DNA from: Hyphomicrobiales bacterium
GTDB lineage: Bacteria; Pseudomonadota; Alphaproteobacteria; Rhizobiales; Rhizobiaceae
NCBI GenBank assembly: GCA_900468805.1
Contig: UEIF01000017.1
Location: 62,001-126,000 of the forward strand
Reading direction: 5' to 3'
DNA: 64,000 bases
The notes under the pieces were generated by a model. It ran no database searches, was not told the origin of the DNA, and saw only the letters and a program-made list of their open reading frames with translations. The translations under genes and the position numbers were made by a program. Shown here piece after piece: positions 7,704 to 16,112 of the stretch (position 1 is the stretch's first letter; every line of letters begins with the position of its first letter).

Positions 7704-8615
7704 TCAGAGGCCGAGCTTTTCCTTCGGCACCAGTGCGCCATGCTCGCTCACAACGCGGGCGGCGATCTTCGCTCCAAAGCGGGCGGCTGCCGGGGCATCC
7801 CGGTTTTCCAGATAGTGCGCAAGAAAAGCGCCGTTGAAGCTGTCGCCGGCGCTGGTCGTGTCGACGACCGTGTCCACCTTTTCCGCAGGCACATAGGTTT
7901 GCTCGTTGGCGAAGCTCAGCGTTGCGCCTTCCGCACCATTCTTGACGACGACATGCGAGGCGCCGAGTCCGCGATAGCGTTCAATGGTGGCTTCGATGGA
8001 GGCATCGCCGAAATGGGCAGCCTCGTCGTCGAAGCTCGGCATAACGAGCGAAGAGGCACGCCCACCTTCGCTGATCGTCGCGTGCATGACGTCGTAGCTC
8101 GACCAGAGGCGAGGACGGATGTTCGGGTCGAAGACAACGAACTTGCCGACTGCCTTGGCACGGCGGATTTCCGCAAGCAGCGTCTCGGCATCGTCATGGG
8201 ACAGGATAGCGAGCGTGATGCCGGAGAAGTAGACCACCTCGGCGCTTTCCACCGCCTCACGCAGCTGGTCCGGATCGGCGGCCAAGCTGCGCGCAGCCGA
8301 GTTGTCGCGCCAGTAGCTGAAGGAGCGTTCGCCGTTCCTCAGATTGATCATGTAGAGACCGGGCGTCTTGCCCTTGATGCGGCAGATGAGGTCCGTGCCT
8401 ATGCCGGCCTTGTCCATGAAGGCGACCATTTCGTCCGACATCGGATCATCGCCGAGCGCGGTGAAATAATCGACCGACCAGGCGGGCGGCAGGCAGGCAC
8501 GGGCATACCATGCGGTGTTGAAAGTATCGCCGGCAAAGCCTTTGCGCAGCAGGCCTTCACCCGCCTGCGAGAGCTCCACCATGCATTCGCCGATCGACAG
8601 AAACCGTCCGCTCAA
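7704..8615 (-). CDS. kdgK: PfkB-family sugar kinase, likely 2-keto-3-deoxygluconate kinase
   Basis: A 303-residue ribokinase/PfkB-family kinase. The N-terminal FLSIGECMVEL and the C-terminal DTTSAGDSFNGAFL, which holds the anion hole and the catalytic Asp, are clear. Overall similarity in style is to 2-keto-3-deoxygluconate kinase, the enzyme that makes KDPG for the Entner-Doudoroff pathway; the exact sugar is inference. The start is a TTG at 8615 preceded by GGGAGGAAAGC, a strong ribosome site. The in-frame ATG at 8696 falls inside a hairpin and would add 27 residues foreign to the family. It follows the opp operon by 114 bases on the same strand. Confidence 0.82.
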   Translation of the reverse strand: MSGRFLSIGECMVELSQAGEGLLRKGFAGDTFNTAWYARACLPPAWSVDYFTALGDDPMSDEMVAFMDKAGIGTDLICRIKGKTPGLYMINLRNGERSFSYWRDNSAARSLAADPDQLREAVESAEVVYFSGITLAILSHDDAETLLAEIRRAKAVGKFVVFDPNIRPRLWSSYDVMHATISEGGRASSLVMPSFDDEAAHFGDASIEATIERYRGLGASHVVVKNGAEGATLSFANEQTYVPAEKVDTVVDTTSAGDSFNGAFLAHYLENRDAPAAARFGAKIAARVVSEHGALVPKEKLGL

Positions 8616-8692
8616 GCTTTCCTCCCGGATTTTTTCTGCTCTTGCGGATACGCGAAGAGGCCGGAGGAGACAAGTCAAGGAGAGTTGAAAGT

Positions 8693-8718
8693 CCATCGCC
8701 CCGGTGCCGGGGCGATGG
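8693..8718 (-). terminator. Hairpin between opp operon and sugar kinase
   Basis: Perfect twelve-base stem CCATCGCCCCGG / CCGGGGCGATGG with a two-base centre, starting 12 bases after the oppF stop. No T-run follows, so termination would be weak or Rho-assisted; 3'-end protection is the alternative. Confidence 0.6.
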
Positions 8719-8729
8719 AGAATATCAGA

Positions 8730-9716
8730 TCAGGACTCATCCATATGGTAGCAGGCGGCCGTCTGGCCGGGGCGGACGAGTTCCGTCGGCGGCATTTCCG
8801 TGCGACAGACATTCGTCGCCTTCCAGCAGCGCGGCGAGAAGACGCAGCCTTTTGGCGGATTGAGTGGCGAGGGTGGATCTCCCTGCAGGCGGATGCGGCT
8901 ACGCTGACGCGCAAGCTTCGGATCGGGGATCGGAGCCGCCGAGAAGAGTGCCTGCGTGTAGGGATGTGCCGGATGTTCGAAGACCGTGGCGCAATCGCCG
9001 GCTTCGACCACCTTGCCGAGATAAAGAACCAGCACGTCGTCCGAAATCAGGCGCACGACCGAGAGGTCGTGGCTGATGAAGATCAGCGTCAGTCCGAACT
9101 CCTTGCGCAGCTTGCGGAGCAGCGTGATGACCTGGCCCTGGATCGATACGTCGAGAGCCGAGACAGGCTCGTCGCAGATGATGAGTTTCGGCCGGGTGAC
9201 GACAGCGCGGGCAATGCCGATACGCTGAGCCTGACCGCCCGAGAATTCGTGCGGGTAGCGATTGATCATCTCGGGCACGAGGCCGACGGCCGTCATGATC
9301 TCGCGCACGCGCTCAAGCCTCTGAGCCCTGTTCAGCTTCGGCTCGAAGACGGTGAGCGGTTCGGCAATGATATCGCCGACTGTCATACGCGGGTCGAGTG
9401 AGGCGATCGGATCCTGGAAGATGATCTGCATGTCGCGGCGTGCGGCGCGCATTTCCTCATCCGAGAGATCGAGAAGGTTGCGGCCCTGCCAGAGGATGCG
9501 GCCTTTCTGTGCTTTCAGAAGACGCAGGATCGAGCGGCCGAGCGTGGATTTGCCGCAGCCGGATTCGCCGACAATGCCGAGCGTGCGGCCTTCGGCGAGA
9601 TCGAAGCTGACATTGTTGACGGCGGTCAGCATCAGCGGCGGTTTGAAGAAGGATTTCGAGGGGATCTCGAACTGGGTCGTCAGGTTCTCGACCCTCAGAA
9701 GCGAGCGCTCAGCCAT
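8730..9716 (-). CDS. oppF: Peptide ABC transporter ATPase, OppF/DppF type
   Basis: A 328-residue ABC ATPase. Walker A is GESGCGKST, the signature is FSGGQAQR, and Walker B is LIICDEPVSALD, followed by the C-terminal oligopeptide-transporter domain with FSPRCWKA and cysteines that in this family can hold an iron-sulfur cluster. It energises uptake of oligopeptides or dipeptides together with the partner ATPase, with which its frame overlaps by eight bases. Fifth gene of the operon oppABCDF. Ligand specificity cannot be told from the ATPases. Confidence 0.93.
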   Translation of the reverse strand: MAERSLLRVENLTTQFEIPSKSFFKPPLMLTAVNNVSFDLAEGRTLGIVGESGCGKSTLGRSILRLLKAQKGRILWQGRNLLDLSDEEMRAARRDMQIIFQDPIASLDPRMTVGDIIAEPLTVFEPKLNRAQRLERVREIMTAVGLVPEMINRYPHEFSGGQAQRIGIARAVVTRPKLIICDEPVSALDVSIQGQVITLLRKLRKEFGLTLIFISHDLSVVRLISDDVLVLYLGKVVEAGDCATVFEHPAHPYTQALFSAAPIPDPKLARQRSRIRLQGDPPSPLNPPKGCVFSPRCWKATNVCRTEMPPTELVRPGQTAACYHMDES

Positions 9717-10716
9717 GGATCAGCAACTCCTCGCGGCGGGGGAAGGGATGGAAGCAGGCGGCGCAATGGTTTGCCCCTTGCTGCTGAAGCTGCGGCGGGC
9801 GGTCGATGCAATCGTCCTGAACCTGCGAACAGCGCGGCGAGAAATTGCAGCCCTTCGGCAGATGCTGCAGGTTCGGCGGACGGCCGGGAATGACGACGAG
9901 GTCGTCGACATCCTGGTCAGGGCGCGGGATCGAAGCGTGCAAGGCTGCTGTATAGGGGTGGGCCGGGTTCTCGAAGAGCTCGTCAACAGGAGCTTCCTCG
10001 ACGATACGGCCGGCATACATGACGGCCACCCTGTCTGCGAGACCGGCGACGACGCCGAGGTCGTGGGTGATCATCAGGAGTGCGGTGTTCATCTCCGCCG
10101 TCAGATCGTTGAAGAGATCGAGGATCTGCGCCTGGATGGTGACGTCGAGCGCTGTTGTCGGCTCGTCGGCGATCAGCAGTTTCGGTTTGGTGAGCAGCGC
10201 CATGGCAATGACGATGCGCTGCCGCATGCCGCCCGAAAGTTCATGCGGATACAGGCCGAAACGGCGCGTGGGATCAGGAATGCCGACGCGCTTCAGCATG
10301 TCGAGTGCCTCTGCGGATGCCGCCCTGGCGGTAAAGCCACGATGGATCTCAAGCTGTTCCGTCAGTTGCCGGGAAATCCGGAGCGACGGATTAAGCGCAG
10401 TCATCGGATCCTGGAAGACCATGGCCATGTCCTTGCCGCGAACACGGTCGAGTTCGCGCGGCTTCAGCGCCAGCACGTTCTTGCCTTCCAGCAAGGCCTG
10501 GCCGGTCGTTTTGCCGTTCTTGGCAAGCAGGCCCATGATGCCGAGGAAGGTCTGGCTCTTGCCGGAACCGGATTCGCCGACGATGGCGATGCGCTCGCCG
10601 CGGCGAACCGTCAGGTTCATGTTCGAGACCGCCTTCACCTGCCCTTCGGGCGTCTCGAAGGTGATCGAGTAGTCCTTCAGTTCGAGAAGGGTATCGTTCT
10701 GTTTTTCCTGAGACAT
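9709..10716 (-). CDS. oppD: Peptide ABC transporter ATPase, OppD/DppD type
   Basis: A 335-residue ABC ATPase with Walker A GESGSGKSQ, signature LSGGMRQR, Walker B LLIADEPTTALDV and the C-terminal FSPRCSQVQDDC region. The open frame begins at 10854, but the extra N-terminus is the antisense-like tail of oppC. The ATG at 10716 starts the conserved protein MSQEKQNDTLLELKDYSI and lies just one base after the oppC stop, so coupled translation is likely. It pairs with OppF as the heterodimeric motor of the transporter. Confidence 0.92.
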   Translation of the reverse strand: MSQEKQNDTLLELKDYSITFETPEGQVKAVSNMNLTVRRGERIAIVGESGSGKSQTFLGIMGLLAKNGKTTGQALLEGKNVLALKPRELDRVRGKDMAMVFQDPMTALNPSLRISRQLTEQLEIHRGFTARAASAEALDMLKRVGIPDPTRRFGLYPHELSGGMRQRIVIAMALLTKPKLLIADEPTTALDVTIQAQILDLFNDLTAEMNTALLMITHDLGVVAGLADRVAVMYAGRIVEEAPVDELFENPAHPYTAALHASIPRPDQDVDDLVVIPGRPPNLQHLPKGCNFSPRCSQVQDDCIDRPPQLQQQGANHCAACFHPFPRREELLIHG

Positions 10717-10717
10717 C

Positions 10718-11635
10718 TTATCGATCCTTCGGGTCGAATGCATCGCGCAGCCCGTCGCCGATAAACAGCAGGCTGAGCAGCAGGGCCACGAGGAAGCTTG
10801 CCGGGAAAACCAGCAGCCAGGGCATGCTTTCCATGGCATCGGTGCCTTCGGCAATGAGGGTGCCGAGCGAGGTCAGCGGTTCCTGAACGCCAAAGCCGAG
10901 ATAGGAGAGGAAACTCTCGGTCGCGATGATCTCAGGCACGGTCAACGCCGCAAAGATGACGACGGGGCCGACGAGGTTAGGGATGATGTGCTTGGTGATG
11001 ATCTTGAAAGGCTTCTGACCCGAGGCGCGGGCAGCTTCCACGAATTCGCGGTGCTTGAGCGACAGGGTCTGGCCGCGCACGATGCGGGCCATGGTCAGCC
11101 ATTCGAGTGCGCCGATCGCTGCAAAGAGCAGGTAGACGTTACGGCCGAAGATCACCATCAGCAGGATGACGAAGAGGATGTAGGGAAGTGCGTACATGAT
11201 ATCGACGAAGCGCATCATGATGGCATCCAGCCTGCCGCCGATATAACCGGATACCGCACCGTAGAGCACGCCGATGACCACGGAGACGAGGGTTGCCGTC
11301 AGCGCCACGGCAAGCGAAATGCGCGTGCCGTAGAGCACACGCGCAAGCAGGTCGCGGCCGTTCGGGTCGGTGCCGAAATAGTGGCCGTTTTCGAAGGAGG
11401 GTGGGGCGCGGAAGGCGGCCCAATCAGGGTCTTCATAGCTGAAGGGAATGAAGTTCGGGCCAAGGAAGGCGGCAAGGATCAGCACCACCAGAACGCCGAT
11501 GGAGATGACTGCCGCCTTGTTGCGAGAGAGGCGGCGCAGCGCATCCTTGGTTAGAGAGCGGCCTTCCGGAGACAGACCTTCGGCCTCCAGCAGTTCGGCT
11601 GCGAGCAGCTCTCTTTTCGCGGGATTGAGGATCAT
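10718..11635 (-). CDS. oppC: Peptide ABC transporter permease, OppC type
   Basis: A 305-residue permease with a cytoplasmic N-terminus, an OppC N-terminal membrane helix (about residues 40-60), and five further membrane segments. The EAA-type coupling loop REFVEAARASGQKPFKII is where the ATPases dock. The region FGTDPNGRDLLARVLYGTR is characteristic of OppC/DppC proteins. It overlaps oppB by four bases. Together with OppB it forms the inner-membrane channel for peptides. Confidence 0.93.
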   Translation of the reverse strand: MILNPAKRELLAAELLEAEGLSPEGRSLTKDALRRLSRNKAAVISIGVLVVLILAAFLGPNFIPFSYEDPDWAAFRAPPSFENGHYFGTDPNGRDLLARVLYGTRISLAVALTATLVSVVIGVLYGAVSGYIGGRLDAIMMRFVDIMYALPYILFVILLMVIFGRNVYLLFAAIGALEWLTMARIVRGQTLSLKHREFVEAARASGQKPFKIITKHIIPNLVGPVVIFAALTVPEIIATESFLSYLGFGVQEPLTSLGTLIAEGTDAMESMPWLLVFPASFLVALLLSLLFIGDGLRDAFDPKDR

Positions 11636-12555
11636 CTGTTTCTCACTTTCGGGTCCAGCCAGGCATAGGCGATGTCGACCAGAAGGTTCAGGAACACGAT
11701 CAGCACCATGTAGAAGATGACCGTACCGAGAACCATGCCGTAATCGCGGTTCAACGCTGCGTTGACGAAATAGCGGCCGATGCCCGGCAATCCGAAGATG
11801 CTTTCGACAACCAGCGAGCCGGTGAGAAGGTAACTTGCCGCCGGTCCCAGATAGGAAACGACGGGCATCATGGCGGGCTTCAGCGCATGGCGCATGACCG
11901 TCAGGCGCGGGCCGATGCCCTTGGCCTTGGCGGTACGGATGAAGTTCTGATTCATGACCTCGATCATCGAGCCGCGGGTGATGCGCGAGATGCGGCCGGC
12001 ATGCGGCAGGGCCAGAACGACGATGGGCAGGACGAGGTATTTGATCGAGCCGTCACCCCAGCCGCCGACCGGAAACCACGCGAGATGGATGCCGAAGACG
12101 AGCTGCATGATGGGCGCGATCAGGAAGTTCGGCAGGACGACGCCCACCAGAATGAGGGCACTCAGAATATAGTCCGGTGCCTTGTTCTGATAGAGCGCCC
12201 CAAGACAGCCGACAGCAATGCCGACAATGATGGCAATCAGGAACGCAGCCGTGCCGATGGTGAACGTGTAGGGCAGGCCGATCATGATCTGCTGGGCGAC
12301 GGTAAAGTCCTCGCTTGCGAAGGAGGGGCCGAGGTCGCCTTTCAGCAGGTCGCCAACGTAGATCAGGTACTGCTGAACAAGCGGCTTATCCAGATTGTAG
12401 TGGATCGCAAGGTTTTTCAGGATCACCGGCGGCAATGGCCTTTCGCCATCGAAGGGGCCGCCGGGAGCAAGGCGCAAAACGAAAAAGCAGGCTGTGACGG
12501 CGATCCACAGGACGGGGATCGTCGACAGCAATCGACGGAGTGCATATTTGATCAT
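11632..12555 (-). CDS. oppB: Peptide ABC transporter permease, OppB type
   Basis: A 307-residue permease with six predicted membrane segments. The N-terminal helix ends in FFVLRLAPGGPFD, a hallmark of OppB/DppB. The coupling loop MNQNFIRTAKAKGIGPR contacts the ATPase, and the C-terminal FGLPGIGRYFVNAALNRDYGMV is also conserved. It sits 48 bases downstream of oppA, separated from it by a 12-base-pair hairpin that probably lowers expression of the permease genes relative to the binding protein. Confidence 0.93.
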   Translation of the reverse strand: MIKYALRRLLSTIPVLWIAVTACFFVLRLAPGGPFDGERPLPPVILKNLAIHYNLDKPLVQQYLIYVGDLLKGDLGPSFASEDFTVAQQIMIGLPYTFTIGTAAFLIAIIVGIAVGCLGALYQNKAPDYILSALILVGVVLPNFLIAPIMQLVFGIHLAWFPVGGWGDGSIKYLVLPIVVLALPHAGRISRITRGSMIEVMNQNFIRTAKAKGIGPRLTVMRHALKPAMMPVVSYLGPAASYLLTGSLVVESIFGLPGIGRYFVNAALNRDYGMVLGTVIFYMVLIVFLNLLVDIAYAWLDPKVRNR

Positions 12556-12566
12556 GGGCGTGGAAC

Positions 12567-12595
12567 GGCTCTTTCCGGGCCTGCCGGAAAGAGCC
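12567..12595 (-). terminator. Intercistronic hairpin oppA-oppB
   Basis: Perfect stem GGCTCTTTCCGG / CCGGAAAGAGCC with a five-base loop, eight bases after the oppA stop. It fills the spacer between the binding-protein gene and the permease genes. Such elements stabilise the upstream mRNA or partly terminate, giving excess binding protein. Confidence 0.7.
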
Positions 12596-12603
12596 TTTCA
12601 TCC

Positions 12604-14184
12604 TTATTCTTTGATGGACAGCCAGCGCGTGCGGTGGATGTCCTGAACGTTGTCGACGAAGCCTTCGATCTTAGGCGAGACGACGTTCTTGGAGACGTAG
12701 TAATAGATCGGCAGCGCGGCGGTATCGTCCAGCGCGAGCTGTTCGGCCTTCTTGAAGATCTCGGCGCGCTTCGTCAGATCGGTCTGAGCGTTGCCCTCCT
12801 TGATCAACTTGTCGTAATCGGCATTCGACCAGCGACCGTAGTTCATCTGGACGCCCGTCACGAGAAGGTTGAGGAAGTTGTCCGGGTCATTGTAGTCGGC
12901 AAGCCAGCCGGCACGGCCGATTTGCACTTCACCGCGCTGCAACTGGTCGTAGTGGACCTTCGTTTCAGCGTTGACGAGTTCGACGTTCACGCCAAGCGGC
13001 TTCCACATGGAGGCGATCGCGACGGCGATGCGCTTATGGTTGTCGTTGGTGTTGTACTTGAGCTCGGTGGTCAGCGGATGATCCGGACCGAAACCGGCTT
13101 CCTTCAGCAGCTTTTTGGCTTCTTCGACCTTGTCCTTGTAAGGGAGATCCTTCCAGGAGACGTAGGCAGGTTCGCCGTAGTTTGCCGTGCCCGGCGGGAC
13201 CCAGGAATAGGCCGGCAGTTCGCCGGTGCCGAGGATCTGCGGGCCGATGACTTCGCGGTTGATCGCCATGGACAGAGCCTGGCGCACGCGCTTGTCGCTG
13301 AAGGGGGGCTTCGTCGAGTTGATGACGTAGTAGTAGAGGCCGGAGAAGGGGGCGACATGCGCCTGGCCCGGCAGGTTCTTCTTCATCCATTCGTACTGGT
13401 CGGTCGGGAAGTCGGTGAGGATGTCGAATTCGCCCGCGCGGTAGCGCTTCAGCGCAGCTTCCTGGTCTTCAAGAACGAAGAACTTTGCGCCGTCGATCTT
13501 GATATCCTTGGCGCCGTAGTACTGATCGTTCCTGACGGTCGTGACGTGCGAACCGGGGACCCACTCGGTCGGCTTGTACGGACCGTTGGTGACGATATTG
13601 CCGATCTTGACCCAGTCCTGACCCTTGGCTTCGACGACATGCTTCGGCAGCGGATAGGCCGTGTAGTGCATCAGGGCGTTGATGAAATAGGGGGTCGGGT
13701 TCTCGAGGGTGATCTCAAGCGTCTTGTCGTCGATCGCCTTGACGCCGAGCTCGTTCAGATCGGTGATCTCGCCCTTGTTGATCTTTTCAGCATTCTTGAT
13801 GGTGAACTGCAGATAGGCATAGTCGGCAGCATTCTTCGGGTCGATGAGGCGCTGGAGGGCGAAGACGAAGTCGCCGGCCGTTACCGGCTGGCCGTCGGAC
13901 CACTTGATGCCATCACGCAGCTTGAAGGTGTAGACCTTGCCATCGGGGGAAATGGTCCAGCTTTCGGCCTGGCCAGGGATCGGATTATCCTTGGCATCTT
14001 CGGTGACGAGGCCTTCGAAGATATCGCCGGCAATGCGGTTTTCCCAGTCGCCGGAGAGCTTTTGCGGATCCAGCGAAGTGGGGTCGCCACCATTATGGAT
14101 GTTCAGCGTGGCCGCGTGGGCCGAAAACGCGAGCAATGAGCCAACCATTGCAGACGCGAGAAATTTTTTCGTAAAAAAGGACAT
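12604..14184 (-). CDS. oppA: Periplasmic oligopeptide-binding protein OppA type
   Basis: A 526-residue SBP_bac_5 solute-binding protein. A signal peptide (charged start MSFFTKK, hydrophobic core, cleavage AHA|AT near residue 24) is followed by the family pattern NxGxDPxSLDP (HNGGDPTSLDPQKL) and the classic WSDGxPVTAxDFVFALQR. Length is normal for OppA. It heads the operon oppABCDF and would deliver peptides to OppBC. A ribosome site AGGTGGACC lies upstream. The 270-base spacer to the divergent alpha-glucosidase carries an inverted CCCTAA...TTAGGG pair that might be regulatory. Confidence 0.93.
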   Translation of the reverse strand: MSFFTKKFLASAMVGSLLAFSAHAATLNIHNGGDPTSLDPQKLSGDWENRIAGDIFEGLVTEDAKDNPIPGQAESWTISPDGKVYTFKLRDGIKWSDGQPVTAGDFVFALQRLIDPKNAADYAYLQFTIKNAEKINKGEITDLNELGVKAIDDKTLEITLENPTPYFINALMHYTAYPLPKHVVEAKGQDWVKIGNIVTNGPYKPTEWVPGSHVTTVRNDQYYGAKDIKIDGAKFFVLEDQEAALKRYRAGEFDILTDFPTDQYEWMKKNLPGQAHVAPFSGLYYYVINSTKPPFSDKRVRQALSMAINREVIGPQILGTGELPAYSWVPPGTANYGEPAYVSWKDLPYKDKVEEAKKLLKEAGFGPDHPLTTELKYNTNDNHKRIAVAIASMWKPLGVNVELVNAETKVHYDQLQRGEVQIGRAGWLADYNDPDNFLNLLVTGVQMNYGRWSNADYDKLIKEGNAQTDLTKRAEIFKKAEQLALDDTAALPIYYYVSKNVVSPKIEGFVDNVQDIHRTRWLSIKE

Positions 14185-14458
14185 TATGGGTCCACCTTTC
14201 TAGGCTTTTCGCCTTTTCTTTAGTCATTTGTTCCCGGCTAGACCTGTTACGTGCAGGTCAACGGCACCTTAACGCAAAGGTTTGGCGTTGCAACCCCTAA
14301 ACCGGTGGGTAGCATTAGGGTGTGGACAAGCCTATAAGCGTCTCCCTTTTGCCGGATCGCGACGGCCTGTATTCGTTGCCAAATAAGTCATCGCGCTGTT
14401 GTTTTTTGCCGCACCGTCTTTAGTGTTGCGGTCGAAATGAAGCAGGAGACGGCGGTCG
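14185..14458. other. Divergent spacer oppA / alpha-glucosidase
   Basis: No gene is seen. It must hold promoters for both genes. The only structure noted is an inverted pair CCCTAA (near 14297) and TTAGGG (near 14315) and T-rich tracts at 14394-14408; no consensus site can be assigned with confidence. Confidence 0.35.
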
Positions 14459-16108
14459 ATGGCATTGCAGACAGACGGGAATGCGGACTGGTGGCGCGGC
14501 GCGGTGATCTATCAGGTCTATCCGCGCTCGTTTCAGGATACGAACGGTGACGGGCTCGGCGATCTCAAGGGGATAACCCGGCGCTTGCCACATATTGCCA
14601 GCCTCGGCGTTGACGCCATCTGGCTTTCTCCCTTCTTCAAATCGCCCATGGCAGACATGGGCTATGACGTCTCCGATTATTGCGACGTCGATCCGATTTT
14701 CGGCACGCTCGACGATTTCGACGCGATGATGGCAGAAGCCCACAGGCTCGGCATAAAGGTCATCATCGATCAGGTGATTTCCCATACATCCGACCGGCAT
14801 CCATGGTTCGTGGAAAGCCGCTCCAGCCGCACGAACGACAAGGCCGACTGGTATGTCTGGGCCGATCCGAAGCCCGATGGGACGGCGCCGAACAACTGGC
14901 TGTCGATCTTCGGCGGACCGGGCTGGGAATGGGATGGCGTGCGCCGGCAATATTACCAGCATAACTTCCTGACCTCGCAGCCGGACCTGAACTTTCACAG
15001 CAAACAGGTTCAGGATGCCCTGCTGAAAACTGTGAAATTCTGGCTCGACCGTGGTGTGGACGGTTTCCGCCTCGACACGGTGAATTATTACTTCTGTGAC
15101 AAACAGCTCCGGGACAATCCGCCGCATGTGCCGGATCCGGATCAGGCCGGCCTCGATGCGCCCGATAGCAACCCCTATGGCATGCAGAACCATCTTTACG
15201 ACAAGACGCAGCCGGAGAACCTCGAATTCCTCAAGCGCTTCCGTGCATTGCTCGACCAGTACGAGGGGCGCACGACCGTCGGCGAAGTGGGCGACGGTGC
15301 GCGCTCGCTGAAGACCGTTGCGGCCTATACGACCGGCGGCGATAAGCTGCATATGTGCTACACCTTCGACCTGCTTGGTCCGGACTTCACGGCAGATCAT
15401 ATCCGCGGCTGTGTCGAGAGCTTCCAGCGCATGGTGAAGGACGGCTGGGTCTGCTGGGCTTTCTCCAATCACGACGTCAACCGCCATGTCAGCCGTTTCG
15501 CGCTGACGGAAGAGGAACGCCCTGTTATCGCCAAGCTGGCGATTTCCGTGCTGGCGTCACTTCGCGGTTCGATCTGCCTTTATCAGGGCGAGGAGTTGGG
15601 GTTGCCTGAGGCGGAGCTTGCTTTTGAGGATCTGCGTGACCCCTACGGCATCCGCTTCTGGCCGGCCTTCAAGGGCCGCGACGGATGCCGCACGCCGATG
15701 CCATGGGAAGCCGGCAAGGCGCATGCAGGGTTTACCAGCGCCGAAAAGAGCTGGCTGCCGGTGCCCTATGAGCAGGCAGCGCTGTCCGTGGACACGCAGG
15801 AAAACAGCGACAGTTCCGTCCTGCATCATTATCGGCGCACGCTGGAATTCCGCAAAAGTCAGCCGGTGCTGCTCGACGGCAGCATGGAATTTGTCGGCAG
15901 CAATCAGGATCTGCTCGCCTTTATCAGAGAGAAGGGCGGGGAGAAGCTGCTCTTCGTCTTCAACCTGACGCGCGAGCCAGCGGAGTTCCGTCTCCCGGCC
16001 GGCATGTCGTTAGGCGAACCGCTGAACATGCCGGGGTTCAAGGCTGTTTCGCGCGATCATGCGGTCAAGCTCGGCGCGCTCGACGCTTTCTGCGCCCGTA
16101 TCGTCTGA
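14459..16108 (+). CDS. aglA: GH13 alpha-glucosidase, AglA-like
   Basis: A 549-residue cytoplasmic GH13 enzyme of the oligo-1,6-glucosidase/alpha-glucosidase group. The barrel starts with WWRGAVIYQVYPRSF, and the catalytic set is visible: nucleophile Asp206 in GFRLDTVN, acid/base Glu276 in TVGEVGD and transition-state stabiliser Asp339 in FSNHDV. It cleaves maltose-, sucrose- or trehalulose-like alpha-glucosides. The closest known arrangement is AglA of the Sinorhizobium aglEFGAK operon, but no agl transporter genes are next to it here, so it is an orphan of that set or part of another pathway. Ribosome site GCAGGAG. No signal peptide. Confidence 0.87.
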   Translation: MALQTDGNADWWRGAVIYQVYPRSFQDTNGDGLGDLKGITRRLPHIASLGVDAIWLSPFFKSPMADMGYDVSDYCDVDPIFGTLDDFDAMMAEAHRLGIKVIIDQVISHTSDRHPWFVESRSSRTNDKADWYVWADPKPDGTAPNNWLSIFGGPGWEWDGVRRQYYQHNFLTSQPDLNFHSKQVQDALLKTVKFWLDRGVDGFRLDTVNYYFCDKQLRDNPPHVPDPDQAGLDAPDSNPYGMQNHLYDKTQPENLEFLKRFRALLDQYEGRTTVGEVGDGARSLKTVAAYTTGGDKLHMCYTFDLLGPDFTADHIRGCVESFQRMVKDGWVCWAFSNHDVNRHVSRFALTEEERPVIAKLAISVLASLRGSICLYQGEELGLPEAELAFEDLRDPYGIRFWPAFKGRDGCRTPMPWEAGKAHAGFTSAEKSWLPVPYEQAALSVDTQENSDSSVLHHYRRTLEFRKSQPVLLDGSMEFVGSNQDLLAFIREKGGEKLLFVFNLTREPAEFRLPAGMSLGEPLNMPGFKAVSRDHAVKLGALDAFCARIV

Positions 16109-16112
16109 GAGA

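Noticed and set aside
11887..14139. 750-codon open frame antisense to oppA and oppB
   Set aside because: Shadow of the GC-rich opp genes; the opp genes have clear family motifs and ribosome sites, and the antisense product has no recognisable domain.
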